NCBI GenBank assembly: GCA_026986885.1
Contig: JALSNT010000029.1
Span: 1 to 5,522, forward strand
DNA from: Desulfobulbaceae bacterium
GTDB taxonomy: Bacteria > Desulfobacterota > Desulfobulbia > Desulfobulbales > Desulfobulbaceae
Direction: 5' to 3'
DNA: 5,522 nt
The notes under the pieces are model-generated. The model ran no database searches and was not told where the DNA came from. It saw nothing but the letters and a program-made list of their open reading frames with translations. Made by a program: the position numbers and the translations under genes. Shown in pieces: positions 1 through 5,522 of the stretch. Position 1 is the stretch's first letter. Every line of letters begins with the position of its first letter.

Positions 1-311
1 GCCCGCCCCATGCTGTCGAGGATGTTACCGCGGGGGGCGGCGATTTCAAGATAACGCACCCTGTTACTGTCCGCCAGTTTACTGTATTTTTCACCCTGCT
101 GAACCTGAAGAAACCAGAGACGGGAGATCAGGACGGCAAAAAAGAAAATAACGACAAAGGCGGCATAAAAGGCCCGTTTTCGAAAAAAATCCAGTTCACC
201 GTCATCCCGATGTACAAGCAGAGTGGCACCTTCCTCTCTGCTCAACTCGCTGTCAAACAAGGGTTCCGGGCGTTTCTTATTTGCTTTCTTTTTTCTGGAA
301 AAACCTATCAT
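1..311 (-). CDS. mrdA: Penicillin-binding protein 2 (elongation transpeptidase), N-terminal part, cut by window edge
   Basis: Translating the minus strand from the ATG at 311 gives 103 open codons to the window edge. Seen: a basic cytoplasmic start (about residues 5-15, Lys/Arg rich), a charged stretch to residue 45, one membrane anchor at about 47-66, then SRLWFLQVQQGEKY (63-76), NRVR (83-86) and APRGNILDSMGR (92-103). The last three blocks match the conserved entry into the dimerisation region of class B PBPs, where APRG.I.DRNG is typical. Known for the family: PBP2 is the periplasmic transpeptidase that works with RodA and the MreBCD complex to build side-wall peptidoglycan; the catalytic domain lies outside this window. 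It follows mreD by 73 nt in the same direction, which fits the classical mreBCD-mrdA-rodA order. The region before the anchor is longer than in E. coli PBP2. The start has no clear Shine-Dalgarno sequence, so a downstream start is possible, but no other Met precedes the anchor. Confidence 0.93.
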   Translation of the reverse strand, partial: MIGFSRKKKANKKRPEPLFDSELSREEGATLLVHRDDGELDFFRKRAFYAAFVVIFFFAVLISRLWFLQVQQGEKYSKLADSNRVRYLEIAAPRGNILDSMGR

Positions 312-384
312 GATGTATCTTGTAAGTCGTCCCGACACAGGCTTTGCTGTCGATCGAAGTCTCTACGATGCCGGCAGGCATTGC

Positions 385-921
385 TCACTCTCGATAACGG
401 TTGCCGGAGCGGAGACGCCCTTTGGAGAAACCGGTAAAGTTTCCCTGAAGGCGACGGTTGATATATTCGAAAAAACGAAACAGGGGAAAGGCGAAAAAAA
501 TGACCAGGCCGGCCCGGATGAACATTTTCGGCCAGGACCATGGAACCAGCAAAGACGGCACGGCAAAACTCATGCAGACATAGACCAGCCAATGCACCAG
601 CAAAAAACCCACGCCGATCATCGGTACCTGATAATACGATTCCCGAACCGGCAGGCGATCACTCATGAGTTTAAGGAAAAAAAAACCGAGAATAAACAAT
701 GCGGGATACATGCCGAGGACAAGACCGGAAAGGACATCAAAAAGCATGGAAAGAGAAAAAAGAATAATCAGGCTGCGAAGAATGTCATGGCGATAGGCAA
801 GATAGGCAACCAAAACAAAATACAAATCAGGCGCACCGTCCCAGACGGGATTGATCATGAAAACCGTTGTCTGCGCAATGATGAGAAACAGGCCGACAAG
901 AAAAAAAACAATGACAAACAT
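385..921 (-). CDS. mreD: Rod shape-determining protein MreD
   Basis: A 178-residue, very hydrophobic protein with about five membrane segments (roughly residues 2-22, 32-42, 49-85 as one or two, 100-120 and 134-150) and a short basic C-terminal tail. Seen motifs are GAPDL (29-33) followed by a hydrophobic run, and FDVLSGLVLGMYPA (61-74), the family's usual LlDv...g.plG block. Known for the family: MreD is an inner-membrane partner of MreC in the elongasome; its biochemical activity is not settled. Length is close to the usual 160-180 residues. It lies 87 nt after mreC and 73 nt before mrdA. The ATG at 921 is the earliest possible start because an in-frame TAA sits at 928-930. No Shine-Dalgarno sequence is at a normal distance; a GGAGGA lies about 30 nt upstream, inside a short in-frame ORF. 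Confidence 0.93.
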   Translation of the reverse strand: MFVIVFFLVGLFLIIAQTTVFMINPVWDGAPDLYFVLVAYLAYRHDILRSLIILFSLSMLFDVLSGLVLGMYPALFILGFFFLKLMSDRLPVRESYYQVPMIGVGFLLVHWLVYVCMSFAVPSLLVPWSWPKMFIRAGLVIFFAFPLFRFFEYINRRLQGNFTGFSKGRLRSGNRYRE

Positions 922-927
922 AACGTG

Positions 928-984
928 TTACCGGTAAAAACCGATTAAAAATCCTCCAGCGGCAGGCTCGACATTGAGCCGCAT
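928..984 (-). other. Possible 18-codon ORF just upstream of mreD
   Basis: The minus strand reads ATG at 984 through 18 codons (MRLNVEPAAGGFLIGFYR) to TAA at 928-930, in the same frame as mreD and ending 6 nt before its ATG. It contains the only good anti-16S match in the mreC-mreD gap (GGAGGA, about 30 nt before mreD). Its own start has only AAGG directly against the ATG and a G-rich GGGGGAG about 14 nt upstream, so initiation would be poor. The TAA is part of a 10-bp palindrome TTACCGGTAA (928-937). It might couple mreD translation to ribosomes leaving this ORF, or be chance. Confidence 0.15.
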
Positions 985-1008
985 CCTTGCGCAGGCGTCT
1001 CCCCCGGT

Positions 1009-1890
1009 TCAGGGTCTGTCGGCCTGGCCATCGACATTTTTTTCCGGAATAACCAATTCCTGTTCAATAACCAGTAAATCCTCGAGGGTAGTAAAATCGA
1101 CTGCCGGCTTGACCTCAATCTCTAAAAACATTCCCCGCCGGTTCCTTACAACCCTGGAAACGACGCCTATGGGCAGGCCGGTGGGAAAAATTCCTCCGTA
1201 GCCTGCCGTTACCACCTGATCACCTTCTTTAATTTTAACTGTTTTCTGGATATAGTCCAGCCGGCAGGTGAGGCCGCCGGTTCCCTTCAAAATGCCCCGT
1301 ACCCTGGATTTCTGCAACAATACATCCATGGCGCTTGAGGGAGCCACCATCAGCAGCACCTTGGCATAGTTAGGGGACACGGCAAAAACCTGGCCGACAA
1401 CGCCGTCCCCGTTGACAACCGCCATCCCGCGGGCAACACCGTCACGAGCACCACGATCAATAATCACATTTTTAAACCAGACCGAAGGATCTTTGCCGAT
1501 GATCCTGGCCGCCACCATGGGAAGATCAGCTGTCTCTTTAAAATCAAGCAGTTTACGCAAACGGGTATTCGTTGCCAGGGCCTCCCGATTCTTATAACTT
1601 AAATTCCGGCATTCCTGTAACTCCTCCGACAATCGCTTATTATCCTGTTTAACGGAAAGCAGGTCGACGTAATTCTGTTTCAGGGAACGTATCGCATTCG
1701 ATCCCCGGGCAAAAAGATTCTGTACGGGACCGGCAGCCTCAAGCAACAGTTCATGCAATGGGCCGAATTTCTGGTTTCCCAAGGTGGAAACCAGAAAAAT
1801 AAGGGCCATTGTCAAAAGAAACCCGATCAATAATATAAGCCGCAGGGCACGAAACTTTCCTGTTGGCTTTCTGCTTCCTTTTTTACGCAT
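1009..1890 (-). CDS. mreC: Rod shape-determining protein MreC
   Basis: A 293-residue bitopic protein of normal family length. Seen in order: a strongly basic cytoplasmic start (MRKKGSRK), one transmembrane helix at about 16-37, a periplasmic coiled-coil region at about 65-115, then the beta-rich core from about 125 to 275. Core signatures include ARIIGKDPSVWFKN (128-141), DRGARDGV (145-152), GVVGQV (163-168), GDQVVTAGYGGIFPTGLPIG (223-242) and the closing FTTLEDLLVI (266-275). Known for the family: MreC oligomerises in the periplasm and activates PBP2-RodA. It sits between mreB (276 nt upstream) and mreD. The ATG at 1890 gives a complete basic-TM start, but no Shine-Dalgarno sequence precedes it; instead the 45 nt upstream are very T-rich on the coding strand, as in leaders that rely on ribosomal protein S1. 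A possible promoter lies 160 bp upstream. Confidence 0.96.
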   Translation of the reverse strand: MRKKGSRKPTGKFRALRLILLIGFLLTMALIFLVSTLGNQKFGPLHELLLEAAGPVQNLFARGSNAIRSLKQNYVDLLSVKQDNKRLSEELQECRNLSYKNREALATNTRLRKLLDFKETADLPMVAARIIGKDPSVWFKNVIIDRGARDGVARGMAVVNGDGVVGQVFAVSPNYAKVLLMVAPSSAMDVLLQKSRVRGILKGTGGLTCRLDYIQKTVKIKEGDQVVTAGYGGIFPTGLPIGVVSRVVRNRRGMFLEIEVKPAVDFTTLEDLLVIEQELVIPEKNVDGQADRP

Positions 1891-2166
1891 GAAACATGTA
1901 ATAAAGAGAAAAAAAACGAAAAATAATAAAAAACAGTTGCCAATAAAGGTCCGGGTCGACCCTTGAAAAAATGCTCAATAAAAACGGGGAACGACAACGG
2001 AATGGATTGAGCAGGAAACTGAAAAATCGTCTAATCGGAATATGGAAAAATTGTACGCCGCCACAGACGACTTACAACTCTACAGCAGCGAAAACACCCG
2101 GCTACAACCCCCTTACTGAATTACCGGAACCTGAATTGCGATGGAAGGTAAGACATGCGACCTCGG
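1891..2166. other. Intergenic gap mreB-mreC without a visible gene
   Basis: These 276 bp hold no convincing ORF on either strand; the open frame on the plus strand at 1971-2189 runs into the 3' end of mreB and has no family features. The left part (about 1897-1935) is extremely A/T-rich, reading as T runs toward mreC. A 10-bp palindrome GGGTCGACCC lies at about 1953-1962; no T tract follows it closely, so I do not call it a terminator. The possible mreC promoter is described separately. Confidence 0.6.
2050..2077 (-). promoter_or_regulatory. Possible internal promoter for mreCD-mrdA
   Basis: On the minus strand TTGTAA (2072-2077) and TACAAT (2050-2055) are separated by 16 bp. The -10 box matches the sigma70 consensus at 5 of 6 bases and the -35 box at 4 of 6. 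It lies inside the unusually long 276-bp gap between mreB and mreC and would give a leader of about 150 nt. No experimental support; a gap of this size gives a fair chance of a random match. Confidence 0.35.
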
Positions 2167-3210
<1,044 letters not shown>

Positions 3211-3216
3211 TCACCT
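3211..3216 (-). promoter_or_regulatory. Ribosome binding site of mreB
   Basis: AGGTGA on the minus strand, 6 nt before the mreB ATG. It decides the start at 3204 rather than Met12. Its first bases overlap the TAG stop (3215-3217) of the candidate leader ORF, so ribosomes ending there would cover this site. Confidence 0.75.
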
Positions 3217-3283
3217 ATGGGATTCCTTTTATAGTGATCCGAAAAACCACCTGTCGATATGCGGTTTTTCGAGCGTCATTCAT
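3215..3283 (-). CDS. Candidate 22-residue leader peptide upstream of mreB
   Basis: The minus strand has ATG at 3283, 22 codons (MNDARKTAYRQVVFRITIKG then IP) and TAG at 3215-3217. An AAGGA sits 7 nt before the ATG, a normal ribosome binding site. The stop overlaps the mreB Shine-Dalgarno sequence and lies 10 nt before the mreB start, a layout that would allow translational coupling. The ORF spans a 9-bp inverted repeat (3240-3248 with 3263-3271), so its translation would open that hairpin. Four Arg and two Lys codons (two CGA) make the peptide basic. I recognise no family. An ORF of this size can arise by chance; what raises it above background is the ribosome site and the stop position. Confidence 0.3.
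   Translation of the reverse strand: MNDARKTAYRQVVFRITIKGIP
3240..3271 (-). repeat. 9-bp inverted repeat in the mreB leader
   Basis: Plus-strand CGAAAAACC (3240-3248) is exactly complementary to GGTTTTTCG (3263-3271), with a 14-nt loop. It lies in the mreB 5' leader, 24 nt upstream of the mreB Shine-Dalgarno sequence. It is not followed by a T tract on the minus strand, so it is not an intrinsic terminator. It could be an RNA hairpin or a protein operator. Confidence 0.5.
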
Positions 3284-3410
3284 AAGGCAATCCTTGCGCA
3301 AGTACATCCGCAGGACACCTGTAGGATTTCAGGACAAAAGCAGAATCGGCGACTATTTTTTCTGCAGCCCTTATACCAATTTACTGCTTCTTTTTTTGCA
3401 CAAATATTTT

Positions 3411-3439
3411 ATTCTACCAATACCTGTAAGGATTGACAA
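3411..3439 (-). promoter_or_regulatory. Promoter of mreB (mreBCD cluster)
   Basis: On the minus strand TTGTCA (3434-3439) and TAGAAT (3411-3416) are separated by exactly 17 bp; both match the sigma70 consensus at 5 of 6 bases. It is the best minus-strand match I found between mreB and the tRNA gene and would start transcription near 3404. Confidence 0.7.
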
Positions 3440-3499
3440 CCGATATGGAAGATTCACCGAAAAAATCGACATAAAAGTGATTTTGAACGGATATACACC

Positions 3500-3529
3500 T
3501 TGACAACAAAGGACAAACCATGGTATCAG
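3500..3529 (+). promoter_or_regulatory. Promoter of tRNA-Ala
   Basis: A perfect -35 TTGACA (3500-3505) and a weaker -10 TATCAG (3524-3529) with an 18-bp spacer lie just upstream of the tRNA. Transcription would start near 3536, leaving about 14 nt of 5' leader for RNase P removal. The strong -35 and close spacing fit a stable-RNA gene; the -10 is imperfect. Confidence 0.6.
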
Positions 3530-3549
3530 AGCCCAGTCAAATTGTGTGT

Positions 3550-3625
<76 letters not shown>

Positions 3626-3637
3626 GGCAAACCTGAA

Positions 3638-3673
3638 GGGGATTACGGTTTTTATCGTAATCCCTTTTTTTTT
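3638..3673 (+). terminator. Intrinsic terminator after tRNA-Ala
   Basis: A perfect 9-bp stem GGGATTACG (3639-3647) / CGTAATCCC (3656-3664), extendable by one G:U pair, with an 8-nt loop and a run of nine T (3665-3673). It begins 12 nt after the tRNA CCA end. It works for the plus strand only; on the minus strand no T tract follows the stem. Confidence 0.93.
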
Positions 3674-3782
3674 CTCTCCTCCCGGCCGCCGGAGTGCCTC
3701 TTGTTTACACCGAAAGAGGAAACATTCCAGCCCCGGCCATGCCGGTCAGGACCTGATTATTCCCGCCCTCACGTACCGGCAA
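3674..3782. other. Spacer with GC-rich hairpins, no clear minus-strand terminator
   Basis: Between the tRNA terminator and the stop of the AAA-SPOR gene there are several short GC-rich inverted repeats: CTCCCGGCCGCCGGAG (3679-3694, one bulge) and CCGGC-CAT-GCCGG (3733-3745). None is followed by a T tract on the minus strand, so the end of the AAA-SPOR transcript is not explained by a canonical intrinsic terminator. Confidence 0.45.
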
Positions 3783-5306
3783 TCAATCTTCCGTTTTGGT
3801 CAAGGCGTCAGCGATGGACAGCGCATAGGGATGATGTTTACGCAAAAAAAGCGGCATATTATTCCTCACCTGCCTGGCGGCATCCATGGAAGGATAGGTA
3901 CCATAGAAAACAAACAGCGTCGGCGGGTTGGTTTTTTTGCGCAGGATGTGCAGTTTATCAATAACGGCAAAATAATCTCTTTGTACTAACAGTTTTTTCA
4001 CATTCTCTTCAGCCTGTTGCGAACTCAACATCATCAACTGAATGGTATATTGCCCCCGGTATGCTCCCGCAAGCCATTCCGCACTGGCCCGTAACCGTTC
4101 CTGAAACAACCGGTTCCCCTCTCTTTTGGCAGGAACCTTACTCCTGGCCACCTGTTTTTTCACTCCATTTTGCCGTACGAAAATGGGATTCTTTTTTCCC
4201 TCGGCAGTCGATGGTACCCGTTTTGCTTCAGAATGATTGATGTTTACGGTTTTCTTCTGCGCGGGGCGTTTTTCTTTCCCGGAGGCCGGAGGTAACGGCA
4301 CGGTTGCAGGTTCGGCAACAGGTGGGGTTACACCTTCAGAAGCTGTGACGGGTGCCTGTTTGTCCGAGGCAGGTATTGTCGTCTTATCCTGATGCTGGAA
4401 AAAAAAGAAAACAAGGGCAAACAACAGAAAAACAGCACCGGCCACGACAAACTGCTTTCCCTTACCACTGAAAATTGCCGCCCACCCCCCTGCCCTTTCA
4501 CCGGTAATATGTTTGTCCGGCCCTGCGTCTACGTGATCAAGGAGAACAAGAAATGATTTTTCACTGCATGATTTCTGCAGAGCTTCTTCGGCAAGTATAT
4601 TTGTCATCCTTGGATTACCAAGCGCCGATGCAAATATCTTGTCAATGGCCTCTCCGGTAAAGATATCCCGGTGCTCCAGGCTGTTGCAACCGGCAGTCGA
4701 TAAACGATAGGTCAGGTATCGACCGGTTTCCTCCCTGCTCATGGGCTCCAGGGCATAGCCGTATTCAACGTCAACTCCTGTACAATATACGGTAAGCTGT
4801 TGCAGATTTGCATCCAGACCGGGCCGACCGGCGAGCAGAAGCGTCAGCGTAGATGTCGCACCCGTTTCACAAGACAGCCGAAGCAGACGTTCCAGGGTAG
4901 CCAGGAAAATTTTTTCAGCGTCATCAATAATAAGCACGACTCGCCGGCCATATTTCTGCCGGCGCTGTAACTGCCGATGCAACTCCGCAGTTAAATCCGC
5001 CTGCTCTCCACCCGGAGCCATACCCAGGTCAAGGCAGACAAAGCGCAACAGATCATCAAACGAACCCGTAGGATTATCAACATAAAGTACTTCAAAATCA
5101 TCCGGCAACCGGCCGGCCAACACCTTACACAGTAGTGTTTTACCGCTTCCTTCGCCGCCGAGGAGCTTAATGAATACGCGGTTATTCTTAATATCCGCCT
5201 CAAGCTGTTCGCAAATATATTCCCGGTCGGCTTCCGGAAAAAAAACTTCGGAATCGATTTCTTCACGAAAAGGAGAGGTATGCAGTTGAAAATGTTCAAG
5301 ATACAT
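3783..5306 (-). CDS. Membrane AAA ATPase (ExeA/GspA-like) with C-terminal SPOR domain, DamX-like
   Basis: 507 residues. Seen in order: MYLEHFQL...SPF start typical of ExeA-type ATPases; Walker A GGEGSGKT (50-57); Walker B VVLIIDDAEK (123-132), with DD where the family usually has DE; a sensor-1-like strand TLLLAGRPGL (155-164); YLTYRLSTAG (198-207) and SALGNPRMTNIL (227-238), both ExeA-family blocks; a hydrophobic helix at about 286-304; a Pro/Lys/Ser-rich linker (305-410); and a SPOR-like domain from about 417 (GQYTIQLM) to 500, including FVFYGTYPSMDAA (465-477). Known: ExeA/GspA ATPases help assemble type II secretion secretins, and SPOR domains bind glycan strands stripped of peptides at division sites; E. 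coli DamX has the N-in, TM, SPOR layout. Inference: an inner-membrane protein coupling a cytoplasmic ATPase to septal peptidoglycan. The start is supported by homology, though no Shine-Dalgarno is visible. It is a single gene, separated from mreB by the tRNA. Confidence 0.88.
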   Translation of the reverse strand: MYLEHFQLHTSPFREEIDSEVFFPEADREYICEQLEADIKNNRVFIKLLGGEGSGKTLLCKVLAGRLPDDFEVLYVDNPTGSFDDLLRFVCLDLGMAPGGEQADLTAELHRQLQRRQKYGRRVVLIIDDAEKIFLATLERLLRLSCETGATSTLTLLLAGRPGLDANLQQLTVYCTGVDVEYGYALEPMSREETGRYLTYRLSTAGCNSLEHRDIFTGEAIDKIFASALGNPRMTNILAEEALQKSCSEKSFLVLLDHVDAGPDKHITGERAGGWAAIFSGKGKQFVVAGAVFLLFALVFFFFQHQDKTTIPASDKQAPVTASEGVTPPVAEPATVPLPPASGKEKRPAQKKTVNINHSEAKRVPSTAEGKKNPIFVRQNGVKKQVARSKVPAKREGNRLFQERLRASAEWLAGAYRGQYTIQLMMLSSQQAEENVKKLLVQRDYFAVIDKLHILRKKTNPPTLFVFYGTYPSMDAARQVRNNMPLFLRKHHPYALSIADALTKTED

Positions 5307-5522
5307 GGGTATTACAGGGCATGTGAGTATTGGCCATAATCATGAATAATAAGCCGATGGCGTCGTTTCCGCTCCGGTTCATCCGAAAGCAATAGATATA
5401 ATATATAGTTGATGAACTCGTAAAAAGTAAAAATCATCTTATTAGATGGCTAAGTAAAAACACCGATATACAGGTAAGCGCAAACTCCGAGGAGTAGGGT
5501 TCTGTGGCGGGTCTTAATTAGA
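5307..5522. other. Upstream region of the AAA-SPOR gene, no gene seen
   Basis: No supportable ORF on either strand. An A/T-rich core (5391-5410) contains a perfect TATAAT on the plus strand (5397-5402), without a fitting -35, and minus-strand TATA-like hexamers with a weak -35 (TTTACG, about 18 bp upstream). The AAA-SPOR promoter is probably here but I cannot place it. No Shine-Dalgarno sequence stands before the ATG at 5306. Confidence 0.4.
5377..5462. repeat. Short repeats in the intergenic region upstream of the AAA-SPOR gene
   Basis: Seen: GTTCATC (5377-5383) with its inverted copy GATGAAC (5411-5417); the direct repeat AAGTAAAAA at 5425-5433 and 5452-5460 (27-bp period); and a small hairpin CATCT-TATT-AGATG (5435-5448). 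The stretch TTGATGAACTCGTAAAAAGT (5410-5428 area) resembles, from memory, dispersed intergenic sequences in sulfate-reducing Desulfobacterota, but I cannot confirm this. No ORF overlaps it. Confidence 0.35.

Noticed and set aside
308..592. 94-codon minus-strand frame ending at the mrdA start
   Set aside because: It overlaps mreD in another frame, has Arg/Ser-rich out-of-frame composition, and its stop touching the mrdA ATG is chance.
223..948. 241-codon open frame on the plus strand
   Set aside because: It is antisense to mreD and the mrdA start. Its Lys/Asn-rich product simply reflects Phe/Leu/Ile codons of membrane proteins read backwards, and it matches no family I know.
1953..1962. GGGTCGACCC palindrome as terminator between mreB and mreC
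   Set aside because: T runs begin only about 20 nt downstream and the stem is very short, with no proper loop.
3638..3673. tRNA terminator acting also for the minus-strand AAA-SPOR gene
   Set aside because: On the minus strand the stem is followed by CCTTCAGG and not by a T tract.
4991..5299. 102-codon minus-strand frame inside the AAA-SPOR gene
   Set aside because: It lies out of frame within the ATPase domain, whose Walker A is clearly in the main frame.

Overview
The window carries the rod-shape (elongasome) cluster of a Gram-negative bacterium, read on the minus strand: mreB, mreC, mreD and the first 103 codons of mrdA (PBP2), which runs off the left edge. The gene order mreB-mreC-mreD-mrdA, the protein sequences, the ExeA-type ATPase and the moderate base composition suggest a proteobacterium in the broad sense. 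A sulfate-reducer-like Desulfobacterota (old Deltaproteobacteria) is my best guess, but this comes from overall feel and not from a marker gene, so treat it as tentative.

Layout from left to right. 1-311 is the N-terminus of PBP2. 385-921 is mreD, 1009-1890 is mreC and 2167-3204 is mreB. mreB is preceded by a leader of about 200 nt that starts at a good sigma70-type promoter (3411-3439) and contains hairpins and a possible 22-codon leader ORF. 3550-3625 is a tRNA-Ala(GGC) gene on the plus strand, divergent from mreB, with its own promoter and a textbook intrinsic terminator (3638-3673). 3783-5306, again minus, encodes a 507-residue membrane protein with a cytoplasmic ExeA-like AAA ATPase domain, one transmembrane helix and a C-terminal SPOR (peptidoglycan-binding) domain. 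5307-5522 is non-coding as far as I can see and holds short repeats that look like part of a dispersed intergenic element.

How it fits together. MreB forms membrane-bound filaments, MreC and MreD link them to the periplasm, and PBP2 (with RodA, which would be expected just beyond the left edge) makes the side-wall peptidoglycan. The AAA-SPOR protein is a separate transcription unit; its SPOR domain points to septal glycan binding, so the window pairs an elongation operon with a likely division-associated protein. No mobile element, CRISPR array or defence system is visible. The less ordinary points are the AAA-TM-SPOR architecture, the mreB leader with its candidate leader peptide, the 276-bp mreB-mreC gap with a possible internal promoter, and the absence of normal ribosome binding sites at mreC and mreD.
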